DNA of 64,000 nucleotides, from NCBI GenBank assembly GCA_041398665.1, contig JAWKUH010000007.1, positions 1 to 64,000 of the forward strand, written 5' to 3'. Each line of letters starts with the position of its first letter. Position 1 is the stretch's first letter. The DNA is from Rohdeia sp041398665 (lineage in GTDB: Bacteria; Planctomycetota; UBA1135; GCA-002686595). Below the pieces are notes generated by a model. It searched no databases and was not told the origin of the DNA. It saw nothing but the letters and a program-made list of their open reading frames with translations. A program made the translations under genes and the position numbers. Shown here in pieces: positions 45,570 to 54,527 of the stretch.

Positions 45570-47753
45570 TCAGTCCGCGGCGAGTTCGAACGTCGTCTCC
45601 GAACCCGGCGGACCCGTGCGCACGATGCGTCCGCTCGGCAGGAGGACGTGGTCGGTGTCGGCGAGCAGCTCGATGGCGAGCGCGCTCTCGCCCGAGAGCG
45701 TCCCTCCGAGGTGCCCCGCGTTCCACCCTTCGAGCCCGACCGGCCGGAGCTTCCAGGCGATCGTGCCGGTCGGCGCGCCCGGTGCTCGCACGAAGCGGAT
45801 CGACGCGGCCTCGTGCGCGAAGACGTCGAACTCGTGCACCTGGCCCGCTCCCTGCGCGTAGTCGACGTCGCGCCGCATCACGAAGGAGCGCGCGGGCTCC
45901 TCCCCCGCCGGCACGCGCGCGGTGACGATCTCGATGCAGGGGCCCGGCGAGCGCGAGTAGCGCCACGTCGCCCACGGCTTCCCGTCGGCTTCCTCGCGCG
46001 CGTAGGTGATCGCCTGACCTCCGCCCGACCCGTCCGCTCGGAGCGTGACGCGCGAGTACTCGACACCGCTCACGAAGAACTCCTCGGGCACCGGGACGCG
46101 GACGACTCCGGTCGAGATCGGAGTCAGGGTGACCTCGACGACGGTCGGCTCCGTGGACTCCGCGACGAAGTGCACCGCGACCATCCGGCTCGACGTGCTC
46201 CAGGCGGACGTGTACAGGTCGTAGCCCTCGATCTCTCCGACCGTGACGTTCGCCCAGCGGCCGATCGTGCCGCGCAGCACCCTGGGGCGACCGATCTCGA
46301 CGTCCTCCGTCCACGAGATCCGTCGATCGAGCTCGTCCCCGACGTCGACGGAGACGTTGGCCTTGGCGTGCAGTCCGTCGAAGTCCCCGTCGAAGTCGTC
46401 GGGTTCGACGACCCGCACGACGAACGCGGCGCGTCCCTCGTCCGCGATCGCGAGTTCGCCGAGGTCTCGCACCTCACCGATCCCGAGCTCGAACGACTGC
46501 CGCAACACCGACACCGCGCCTTCGTGGTTCCGCCACGCCGCTTCGAGGAACCACGATCCCGGCACGAGTCCGAGGTGTTCGAAGCCGTTCGCCGGATCGA
46601 CCTCGAGACCGCCGATCCCGCGGCGGAAGCGCGACTCGCGCCGCGCGGCGCTCTCGTCCTCCCACTGCACGAAGCTGAGGTCGAGCTTCACCACCTCGGC
46701 GTCCGCGGGCAGCGATCCGCGCACGCCGCAGGGTTCGACGAAGCGCGCGACGACGGTCGTCGTGCCAGCGCGTTCGAGCGTCAGTTCCGACGTCGTCGGG
46801 GTCGAGTCGAGCGCGTCCGACACGCCGCGCGTCACCGCAGCGGGAACGAGGACGAGCGGTCGCGCGGTGCGTTGTTCGTGGGACCTGCGGAACATGAGGC
46901 GCAGAGCCTTGCCGGCCGGAACCCCCTCGATCGCGAGCGGGAACGCGAACGGTCCGTCGAGCGCGCGCACCGCGCTCGGGTCGGCGAGGAAGCGCGCGTC
47001 GAGCCCGGCGACGAGCTCGAAGTAGCGTCGCTCGCCGACTCGCAGGAGACGCTCGGCGCGCGCGCCGTCACTCTCGTCGAGTTCGAACAGCGCGGCCAGC
47101 TCGCTGCACCACGTGGCGAAATCGTCGCCGGGTCGCTTGTCGAACTCCGGTCGCGGCCGCGAGTCCGCGAGCGGCAGCGCGCCGTCCCCCGTCACGAGCA
47201 ACTCGACCCGCTCGATCGCGCGCGGATCCGGATCGAAGCCGTCGAGCACGACCTCGATGGTGCCCGCCGGCGCGAGCGCGACGACGACCGGGAACGACTC
47301 GGCGTCCGCGATCGCCGCGACGTCGAGGTACCGCGGACACGCGTGCTCGGCCTCGAGACGCAGCACACCGCCGGGCTCGAGGTCGCCGTCGAGCGGCGCC
47401 GAGTCGAGGTCGAGCGCGCGCCGCGCTCCGTCCGCCCGCACGAGCAGGCCGCGCGCGAGTTCGACGGGTTCGCGCGACTCGGCGTCGACCGCGGCGATCG
47501 CATCTCGGTACGTCCGCGCGGTCGTGGCGACCGCGCGCGCGTCACCGACCTCGTTCGCGCGAAGTGGCTGCACCAGCTCGGCGACGCGCGACCCGTCCGT
47601 CCGCTCCTGCGCGTTCGCGGCGTTCGATCCCGCCGCCGGGTCGACGTCGGGACGCGACTCGCCGTCGCGCAGCAGGAGGAACGCGATCAGTGCGAGCGCG
47701 ACCGCCGTCAGCAGGATCGCGGCGGCCTTCGTTGTCCTCGAGTTCTGCGGCAA
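45570..47753 (-). CDS. Tandem paralog D (membrane-anchored, array member 5)
   Basis: 727 residues, intact, from the ATG at 47753. N-terminal transmembrane helix AAAILLTAVALALIAFLLLR, then an Ala/Asp-rich linker. Signatures in array order: YRDAIAAVDAESREPVELAR, GVLRLEAEHACPRYLDVAAI, APAGTIEVVLDGFDP, LGIGEVRDLGELAI and the end RIVRTGPPGSETTFELAAD. The middle third has SLPADAEVVKLDLSFVQW and similar short beta units. The paralog downstream (C) is 84 bp away. No enzymatic motif; probably a surface or periplasmic beta-sandwich protein. Confidence 0.87.
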   Translation of the reverse strand: MPQNSRTTKAAAILLTAVALALIAFLLLRDGESRPDVDPAAGSNAANAQERTDGSRVAELVQPLRANEVGDARAVATTARTYRDAIAAVDAESREPVELARGLLVRADGARRALDLDSAPLDGDLEPGGVLRLEAEHACPRYLDVAAIADAESFPVVVALAPAGTIEVVLDGFDPDPRAIERVELLVTGDGALPLADSRPRPEFDKRPGDDFATWCSELAALFELDESDGARAERLLRVGERRYFELVAGLDARFLADPSAVRALDGPFAFPLAIEGVPAGKALRLMFRRSHEQRTARPLVLVPAAVTRGVSDALDSTPTTSELTLERAGTTTVVARFVEPCGVRGSLPADAEVVKLDLSFVQWEDESAARRESRFRRGIGGLEVDPANGFEHLGLVPGSWFLEAAWRNHEGAVSVLRQSFELGIGEVRDLGELAIADEGRAAFVVRVVEPDDFDGDFDGLHAKANVSVDVGDELDRRISWTEDVEIGRPRVLRGTIGRWANVTVGEIEGYDLYTSAWSTSSRMVAVHFVAESTEPTVVEVTLTPISTGVVRVPVPEEFFVSGVEYSRVTLRADGSGGGQAITYAREEADGKPWATWRYSRSPGPCIEIVTARVPAGEEPARSFVMRRDVDYAQGAGQVHEFDVFAHEAASIRFVRAPGAPTGTIAWKLRPVGLEGWNAGHLGGTLSGESALAIELLADTDHVLLPSGRIVRTGPPGSETTFELAAD

Positions 47754-47810
47754 GGGTGTCCTCCAGAGGTCGGAACGTCCCGCTCGGGACGCGGTTCCGA
47801 GGGATCGCGG

Positions 47811-49976
47811 TCAACGGACGTCGAGCGTCGTGGTCGAGCCGTCCGCTCCCGCCGTGAACCTGTACCCGTTCGGGAGCAGGACGTACTCGGCGAACCCCAC
47901 GAGCGGGTGTGCGGCGAGCGTCCTCGACGACCCGGCGTCGACGTTGGGAGCCAGCGCCCAGGACTCGAACCCGACGGGGCGCACGCGTGCATCGACGTCG
48001 AGCTCGGTGCCCGGCGGAGCTTTCAGCACGACCTTCGCGCCCGGATGCTCGTAGACGTCGACGTCGAGTTCGAGCTGCTGGCCCATGCCGATCGAGATCT
48101 CGCGGCGCGTCAGGTACTCGCCGACGCGTTCGCCGTCGTGCTCGGGCACGGTGATCTGCGCGAAGAGCGTCCACGTTCCCGGCTCGAGTGCGACGGTCCC
48201 GATCCCGCGTCCGCCGCCGTCGGGACTGCCCTCCCAGGTGAACTTCGCCGTGCGGACGTCGCGTCCGCCGTCGCGCACGAGGTACCCGTCGAAGCGGGTG
48301 TGCGGCACCATGCGCTCGGGGGCGACGGGGTAGGTCAGCGTGAGCGAGCTCGTGGGTTCGAGCGAGACGCGCAGCAGCACGCGCCGGCCGGCTTCGATCG
48401 ACGCCGGTGCGAAGGGCACGACGCGCCAGAGTCCGTCGAGCGAGGCGGGGAGTTCCGCGTCGACGAAGTCGACGGTGCACGACTCGCCCTCGGCGATGCG
48501 CACGTCGGTCCACTCGCCGCGGATGAGCTCGAGCGTCGGCGTCCTCTCGCGACGGGTGCCCGATTGTTGGACGTCGAGCGACGCGCGCACGCGGATGCGG
48601 TCGAGCTGCAGCGTGCCGATCCGGTCGACGACGTCGGGCGCGAGGTCGAAGTCGAGCGCGACGGTGCCGCCGCCCGACGGGTCGAGCTCGCCGAGGTCGA
48701 GCACCTCGCCCTCCGCGAGTTCGAACGTCTTGCGCGCGAACGCGCCGCCGCGGTCGTCGGACCAGGCGGCGGTGAGTTCGTAGTCGCCCGCGACCAGCGT
48801 CGTGTCCTCGAAGGCGCCGGACGGCGCGACCGGGAGGTCCGTGCGGACCACCAGTCGTGTCCCCGCGGCCCGCGGTTGCGCGACCACGACGCTCGCGTCT
48901 CGCGCCCCGATCGGCAGACGCCCGCGCACGCCGCTCGCGCGGAGGAACTCGACGGTGACCGCGGGCTCCTCGTCGGTGCGCGCGTCGAGCCAGTCGCTCG
49001 CGCGCCGGAGGACCGCCGAGCGGCCGAGGTCGTAGGCGGCGGGCTCGAGCCTGAACGGCACCTCGGACTGCACGACGACCTGGACGCGCTCGTCCTGCGG
49101 CACGCGCTCGAGCACGAGCGGCAGCGCGATCGGCGCCTCGACCGACCGGACCAGCCAGGGGTCGAGGAAGTTGGCGGCGCCGGGCGCGACGACCCGCGCG
49201 TAGAACGGCGACCACTGCAGGTCCCGCAGGACCGCCAGTCGTCGCCCGTCGGAGTCGGCGTCGAGGAAGCCGCGGTACGTCGCCGCCCAGTCGAGGAACT
49301 CCGCGGTGCTCTGCATGCCGAGCTCGGGCCGCGCGCGCCGTCCCGCGAACTCGCGCGCCGAGCCGCCGTCGCCGGTGAGCACCACCGACCCGAGCAGGTG
49401 GTCGAGCGCGAGGTCGCCCACCCGCCCCACCGTGATCCGTCCGGCGCGAGCGACCGGCACGCGCACCCGTCCCGCGAGGTCGCGCATCCCGTCGACGTCG
49501 ACGAGCCGCGGGCAGTAGCCGTCGGCGACGATCGCGAGGACGCCCCAGCGCCCGAGATCGAGGTCGTCGAGCGGTTCCGTCGCCGCGCGTTCGCGCCGCT
49601 CGCCGGTCGCCGTCACGAGCACCGTCGACCAGGTGGAGAGCGCGCGACCCGAGACGTGGTCGTAGGGCTCGAGCCGGTCGTACCAGGTCGTGACGGGACC
49701 GACGGAGCGCGGCCGCGCGTCCGACGCGAGCGTGAACGACTCCGTCGTCCCCGTCGGCGTGACGCCCTCGGTGCGAGCGAGGTCGGGCGCGGCGGCGTCC
49801 GGCTGCACGTCGTCGGCGACCTCGGCCTCGCGCGGCGCTCCGATCGACGTCTTCGATCCGTCGTCGCCGCCCAGGTCGCCGCCGCGCAGCGCGATCCACG
49901 CCAGCAGCGCGATCAGTGCGGCGTAGCCGAGGCCCGAGGCGAGGAGGCGGCGTGAGTCGGCGTGCATCGCGAACAC
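47811..49976 (-). CDS. Tandem paralog E (membrane-anchored, array member 4)
   Basis: 721 residues, intact, from the ATG at 49976 (a second Met three codons in is also possible). Transmembrane helix LLASGLGYAALIALLAWIAL. Signatures: WYDRLEPYDHVSGRALSTW, LAIVADGYCPRLVDVDGM, ARAGRITVGRVGDLA, LAEGEVLDLGELDP and the end YRFTAGADGSTTTLDVR. Two segments coincide with R1 repeat sequence on the DNA (RRLAVLRDLQWS and TRLVVRTDL). An apparent 1435-codon rightward open frame over this gene and D is antisense shadow. Function unknown. Confidence 0.87.
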   Translation of the reverse strand: MFAMHADSRRLLASGLGYAALIALLAWIALRGGDLGGDDGSKTSIGAPREAEVADDVQPDAAAPDLARTEGVTPTGTTESFTLASDARPRSVGPVTTWYDRLEPYDHVSGRALSTWSTVLVTATGERRERAATEPLDDLDLGRWGVLAIVADGYCPRLVDVDGMRDLAGRVRVPVARAGRITVGRVGDLALDHLLGSVVLTGDGGSAREFAGRRARPELGMQSTAEFLDWAATYRGFLDADSDGRRLAVLRDLQWSPFYARVVAPGAANFLDPWLVRSVEAPIALPLVLERVPQDERVQVVVQSEVPFRLEPAAYDLGRSAVLRRASDWLDARTDEEPAVTVEFLRASGVRGRLPIGARDASVVVAQPRAAGTRLVVRTDLPVAPSGAFEDTTLVAGDYELTAAWSDDRGGAFARKTFELAEGEVLDLGELDPSGGGTVALDFDLAPDVVDRIGTLQLDRIRVRASLDVQQSGTRRERTPTLELIRGEWTDVRIAEGESCTVDFVDAELPASLDGLWRVVPFAPASIEAGRRVLLRVSLEPTSSLTLTYPVAPERMVPHTRFDGYLVRDGGRDVRTAKFTWEGSPDGGGRGIGTVALEPGTWTLFAQITVPEHDGERVGEYLTRREISIGMGQQLELDVDVYEHPGAKVVLKAPPGTELDVDARVRPVGFESWALAPNVDAGSSRTLAAHPLVGFAEYVLLPNGYRFTAGADGSTTTLDVR
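48834..48859. repeat. Partial R1 palindrome inside paralog E
   Basis: GGTCC-GTGC-GGACC core followed by ACCAGTCGTG, matching one arm of the R1 family. Read in frame by the gene as TRLVVRTDL. Confidence 0.4.
49209..49244. repeat. R1 palindrome inside paralog E
   Basis: CGACCACTGCAGGTCC-CGCA-GGACCGCCAGTCGTCG, 13 of 16 arm positions complementary, so one of the better R1 copies although it lies within a reading frame. The gene reads it as RRLAVLRDLQWS, a different phase from the copy in paralog B. Confidence 0.65.
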
Positions 49977-50028
49977 CGGTCAGGGTACCGGAAGCTCGCG
50001 CGACGGGCCTCTCGACCGCCCCGCCGCA

Positions 50029-52200
50029 TCAACGTCGGACGTCGAGCGCGGTCCCCGCCGCTCCGATCCGGTACTCCTTGTTCGTCGTGACGTCGACCAT
50101 CGTCGCACCGGGCGGGAGGCCCGTGACGACGAACGGTCCGTCGCCCTCGGTCCACGCCGACCAGAGCGAGACGAGGGGAACGTCCTCGTCGAAGAGCGTG
50201 AGTCCGAAGTGCTGGGAGCCGTCGCGCTCCTCGCCCTCGTTCGGCGGCGCCTGTTCGACGACCAGCGCGGCCGCGAGATCGAGCCGCATCGCGATCGGCG
50301 AGACAGCTCCGTCCCCGACGTGGAGGCGCGTCGTGCCGTACCACGACGGCGGCACGACCGACTTGCCGGGCACGTACTTGTTCGACTCGACGTTCGGATG
50401 GACGACGACGTGGAAGGTCCAGTCGCCGGGCGACAGCATCGCGCGCGTGCCGACCGTCCACTCCGTCCGCGACGTGTCGCTCCACCCCTCCTCGAACTGC
50501 AACCAGACCTGCGCGTGGCGGTCGTCCGGCAGTGCGACGCCCGACACGAAGCGCGGCGTCGACGAGTCCGACCCCGGGACCGTCACCGTGAGGTCGCACG
50601 GTGTGCCGCTCGAGAACAGCAGCCGCACCGTGATCTCGGAGGTCTCGGCGAGGTCGATCTGGCCCAGGGGATCGGCGCCCTCGTAGCGGTACAGACCGGC
50701 GAGGTCCTCGGGCAGCTCGACCATGCCGTGCGAGAACCAGTACTTCGTCGGCTTCAGCCCTCCGACGACCTGGCGTTCGCAGCGCACGTCGTCGATCGAC
50801 TTCCAGTTCGACGGTCCGTCGTCGTCGACCGCGCTCAGGAAGAAGTTCCACTCCGCCTCGGCGAATCGAGCCGCGGCGCCAGGGTCGAGCTCCTCCCCGT
50901 CGACGACGAAGACCGGGACGACGGTCAGCTTCGAGTCGGCGTCGCCCTGGAGCACGCCGAGGTCGCGCACCTCGCCGTCGTGGAGTTCGACGTCGAGCGC
51001 ACACGCGTACTCCGTGCCGTCGAAGCCTCGCCACGTCGCCTCGAAGACGTAGACGCGCGGCGCGACGTCGTCGAACCGGATGCGACCTTTCTCGTCGGCG
51101 TCCTCGTCACGCTCGTGCAACCAACCGTTCTCGCCGACGCGCCGGATCAGTCGGAAGTGTCCGGCCTCGGCGTCGGCCGGAATCGCGGCGAGGAGCGTCG
51201 CCGTGCCGAGCCCGCGGACGACGACGGTCGCCGTCCCGCCCTTCTCGATCTCGAGCGCCGCGCTGCGCCCCATCGACCAACCGTCCTGCTCCGGCGGCTC
51301 GACCTCGACGTTGAGGTCGGACCAGGCCGAGACGGCGACCTCGGCGTCGACCGGCACGTCCTCGAACACGAGCGGGAACGAACGCGTCGCGACGACGTCG
51401 GCGGAGTACCCGCGGAACGGCGGCTCGCCGGTGAGGACGAGGTAGCTCCGCGCGGTCTCGTTGCGCGCGTACCACTTCGACTGGCGCCGACGCCACTTCT
51501 CCTCGGCGCTCTCCGACACCATGCGGCGCATCGTCTTCGACAGCGCCTCGGCCTGTTGTCCGTCCGTCTCGTCCTCGAAGCCGCCGCCCACGGTCGGGTC
51601 GACGACCGAGACGCTCACCATCGGACCCTCGCCGTCGAGCTCGCCGTCGAACTCGACGCGGATCCGGCCCGCCGGTGCGAGTCGCACGAAGGCGGGACCG
51701 CCGACGTGCGTCGAAAGGTCGCTCGGGACGAAGAAGCGCGGCGCGTGCAGCTCCGAGTCGAGCGCGGCGAACGTCCCCTCGTCGAGGTCGTGCGCGCGCA
51801 GCTTGGCGTCGAGCCCGCGGCGCCGCAGCACGCCCTTCGCGTCGACGTGCAGGACGAACGCTTCCTCGATCGGCTTGCCGTCCGCGTCGTCGACGGCGAG
51901 CAGGAGGTCGCCCCAGGTGCGACCGTCGAGCTCGGGCTCCTCCTCCGGAGCGGCGACGCTCTCCTCCGGTGCGACGCGCTCGCGCTTCGAAACGGCGGCC
52001 TCGGTCGCGGCGCCCTCCGCCGATCCCGCGAGCTCGACGTCGCCGAGCACCTCCTTCGTCTTCTCCGCGGCCTCCTTCGTCGCGAGTTCGGGGCCGCGAT
52101 CGGCCGAGTCGTCGGAGAGCAGGAAGAACGACGCGCCGATCGCGACGAGGAGGACGAGGACGGCGGTGACGACGATCGGCGTGGAGGATCTCTGAGGCAT
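50029..52200 (-). CDS. Tandem paralog F (membrane-anchored, array member 3)
   Basis: 723 residues, intact, from the ATG at 52200; longer open sequence upstream is arginine-rich and unrelated to the family. Transmembrane helix PIVVTAVLVLLVAIGASFFL, then an unusually acidic/lysine-rich linker (about 30-95). Signatures: RTWGDLLLAVDDADGKPIEE, GTFAALDSELHAPRFFVPSD, RLAPAGRIRVEFDGELDG, LHDGEVRDLGVLQGDAD and the end KEYRIGAAGTALDVR. Contains a mid-protein domain SLVVVP-like FVVDGEELDPGAAARFAEAE also seen in other members. Function unknown. Confidence 0.87.
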   Translation of the reverse strand: MPQRSSTPIVVTAVLVLLVAIGASFFLLSDDSADRGPELATKEAAEKTKEVLGDVELAGSAEGAATEAAVSKRERVAPEESVAAPEEEPELDGRTWGDLLLAVDDADGKPIEEAFVLHVDAKGVLRRRGLDAKLRAHDLDEGTFAALDSELHAPRFFVPSDLSTHVGGPAFVRLAPAGRIRVEFDGELDGEGPMVSVSVVDPTVGGGFEDETDGQQAEALSKTMRRMVSESAEEKWRRRQSKWYARNETARSYLVLTGEPPFRGYSADVVATRSFPLVFEDVPVDAEVAVSAWSDLNVEVEPPEQDGWSMGRSAALEIEKGGTATVVVRGLGTATLLAAIPADAEAGHFRLIRRVGENGWLHERDEDADEKGRIRFDDVAPRVYVFEATWRGFDGTEYACALDVELHDGEVRDLGVLQGDADSKLTVVPVFVVDGEELDPGAAARFAEAEWNFFLSAVDDDGPSNWKSIDDVRCERQVVGGLKPTKYWFSHGMVELPEDLAGLYRYEGADPLGQIDLAETSEITVRLLFSSGTPCDLTVTVPGSDSSTPRFVSGVALPDDRHAQVWLQFEEGWSDTSRTEWTVGTRAMLSPGDWTFHVVVHPNVESNKYVPGKSVVPPSWYGTTRLHVGDGAVSPIAMRLDLAAALVVEQAPPNEGEERDGSQHFGLTLFDEDVPLVSLWSAWTEGDGPFVVTGLPPGATMVDVTTNKEYRIGAAGTALDVRR

Positions 52201-52333
52201 CGCGGGGTCGGGGCGGGACGACTCGGTGTGGTGGATCTTCCACGTCCGGGCCGCCGCGCGGGAGGTTCCGCTGCGTGCGCGTCGCGCGCGAGCGACGGGA
52301 GGGCCGCAGGAGCGCGGTGCGGCCGCCCCGGGC

Positions 52334-54475
52334 TCACTCGACGGACGTGGTCGAGCCCGCGGCTCCCGTCCGGAACACGACGTCCGTCCCGCGGACCGCG
52401 TACTCCGTGTCGGGGAGCAGACCCAGGAACGTGTAGGCCTCGCCGTCGATCCGCGCGGTCCACAGCGACGACGCACCGTCGTCGCCGCCCGTCGGGACGG
52501 CGCGCAGTGCACGTCGCAGCCGCGCACCGTCGCCGAACGCGGACGTCCGCACCGTCACCGTCGCGGCGCGCGTCATCGGCACCTCGATCTCGCGCCCGTC
52601 GTGTCGTTCCGGGTCGAACTCGACGCGGCCGCACCAGCTCGCGACGATCGCGCTCTCGTCGTAGCCGCCGCGCCTGTCGTGGGCGACGACGACGATGTGA
52701 CGCGGTCCGTCGAGACGCATCTCCGTCTTCTCGACGATCCCGAAGCGGCTCGTCCAGCGCGAGCTCTCGCGTCGGATCCCCGACTCGAGCAGGGCGAGCG
52801 CCTCGAACTCGCGGACGACGTCCTCCTCGCGCTCGCCGATCGTCGGGACGACGTCGTAGGACGCGTCCGTCTCGATCCGCAGCACGGCCTCGACCTCGCG
52901 GTCACCGTCCATCTCGATCGAACGGACGTAGGACCAACGCCTCGGCACGTACGTTCTTGCTGCAGCACCGACGATCCGCGCGTCCACGATGGAGATGCGG
53001 TACGCGCCGGGCGGCAGGCCGGCGAACTCCGCGGGGTCGAGCGTGCGGCAGGAGCGCTGGATCGACTTGCGGCCGTCGTCGAGGTCGTCCGACGGCGCGA
53101 CGTCGACCTCGAACTGCACGCGCTCGATCCCAGTGTGCCGCTCCGGGTCGTAGGGCTCGCCGTCGACCTCGACGCGCGGGACGATCCGGAGCGTGGATCC
53201 GCCGAGCATCGCGAGCTCCCCGAGATCGACGTCGTCGCCCGCGGCGAGCGCGAACTCGCGCACGCCGTAGCACGTCGTGTCGTCCGTCCTCCACGAGGCG
53301 TGCACGGCGTAGGAGCCCGCGGTCAGACCCTCGAACTCGAACTTCCGACTCGACGACGTGACGTTCGTGTCGAAGTACGTGCCGTGCGCCGAGCGGCCCG
53401 TCAGGAGCACGTCGTAGTGGCCGGACTCGGGGAGCGAGCCGCGCACGCGCGCCGTCTCGAGCTCGCGCAACGTCACCGTCCGGATCTCGCCCGCCGCGAG
53501 GTCGAGCGGCGAGTCGGGGACGCCGGGGAGCGACACTCCGCCGCGCAGCGTCACGACCGGAGCCGTTCCGTACGACGTGACGTCGTAGGGCGTGCCCGGC
53601 GAGAGGTCGTCGAGCACGAGCACGGTGCCGCTCGACGCGTCGAACTCGACGTCGAAGGCGCGCTCGCCCTGGGGCGTGCGATCGAGCCGGGCCGGACGGA
53701 GCGCGGCGAGCATCGTGCGCGCCTCGCGCGCGAGGACCCGCGCGGAGTCGCGCCGCCGACCGGACTGGAGCATGCCGACGAGCTTGTCCTCGCACGCCGC
53801 GTACACGCCGGCCTCGAAACCGAAGATCCCGGCGTCGTCGACGTGCTCCCACACCCACAAGGCCCCGAACCCTCCGTACACACGCAGCGTCGCACCCTCC
53901 GTCGGCCGCGCACCGCCGGCACCCTCGAGCACGATGCGCAACTCCGCCGCCGGCGCGAGCGCGACGCGCACCGGGAACGGACCCTTCGCGAGGAGGTCGT
54001 TCGGCAGCGGACGCACGCAGCGGCCCGGGGCGTCGAGACCGACGAGCGCGTCCTCGCCGATCTGCGCGCGCAGGATCGGACTCGCGAGCGGCGCACTGCG
54101 GAGTCGGTCGTCGTCGTCGAGCCACTCGACCGTCGCGCCGTCGATCGCACGCCCCGTCGCCGCGTCGATCGCGACGACGACGTCGGACCACGCGCGACCG
54201 TCGTAGGCCTCGCCGAGAGCCGTGCGCTCGGAACCGGCCGCGCTCGACGGCGCCGCCGCGACCGCCGGGTCCACGGCCGTCGTTCCGTGCGCGAGTTCGA
54301 TCGCCGCCGCGTCGGGACCGACGACTCCGGCGTCCGACGCTCCTCCGCGCACACCGTTCGTCGCACCGCGCGCGTCGTGCGCGGGCGGCGGGACGAGCAC
54401 GAACACGGTCGCGGCGAGCGCGATCGCCGCGGCTCCCGCGAGCACGAGGCCCTTCGTCCGTGAGGTGGTTCGCAT
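52334..54475 (-). CDS. Tandem paralog G (membrane-anchored, array member 2)
   Basis: 713 residues, intact, from the ATG at 54475. Transmembrane helix GLVLAGAAAIALAATVFVLV, then an Ala-rich linker. Signatures: RAWSDVVVAIDAATGRAIDG, EDALVGLDAPGRCVRPLPND, ALAPAAELRIVLEGAGG, LAAGDDVDLGELAMLGG and the end DVVFRTGAAGSTTSVE. FEFEGLTAGSYAVHASWR is the recurring carboxypeptidase-regulatory-like strand pair, similar to that in the sigma-factor fusion at 1-1734. The 133-bp gap to paralog F is the widest within the array. Confidence 0.87.
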   Translation of the reverse strand: MRTTSRTKGLVLAGAAAIALAATVFVLVPPPAHDARGATNGVRGGASDAGVVGPDAAAIELAHGTTAVDPAVAAAPSSAAGSERTALGEAYDGRAWSDVVVAIDAATGRAIDGATVEWLDDDDRLRSAPLASPILRAQIGEDALVGLDAPGRCVRPLPNDLLAKGPFPVRVALAPAAELRIVLEGAGGARPTEGATLRVYGGFGALWVWEHVDDAGIFGFEAGVYAACEDKLVGMLQSGRRRDSARVLAREARTMLAALRPARLDRTPQGERAFDVEFDASSGTVLVLDDLSPGTPYDVTSYGTAPVVTLRGGVSLPGVPDSPLDLAAGEIRTVTLRELETARVRGSLPESGHYDVLLTGRSAHGTYFDTNVTSSSRKFEFEGLTAGSYAVHASWRTDDTTCYGVREFALAAGDDVDLGELAMLGGSTLRIVPRVEVDGEPYDPERHTGIERVQFEVDVAPSDDLDDGRKSIQRSCRTLDPAEFAGLPPGAYRISIVDARIVGAAARTYVPRRWSYVRSIEMDGDREVEAVLRIETDASYDVVPTIGEREEDVVREFEALALLESGIRRESSRWTSRFGIVEKTEMRLDGPRHIVVVAHDRRGGYDESAIVASWCGRVEFDPERHDGREIEVPMTRAATVTVRTSAFGDGARLRRALRAVPTGGDDGASSLWTARIDGEAYTFLGLLPDTEYAVRGTDVVFRTGAAGSTTSVE

Positions 54476-54527
54476 GGTCGCGATCGGAGGTCCGTACCCG
54501 CACGAACGTCGCGGGCGACGCTCCGGT

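Noticed and set aside
45648..49955. A 1435-codon rightward open frame opposite paralogs D and E
   Set aside because: Its translation is dominated by Arg, Asp, Glu, Val and His with no motifs, as expected for the antisense strand of high-GC genes; the opposite strand has signal anchors and shared signatures.
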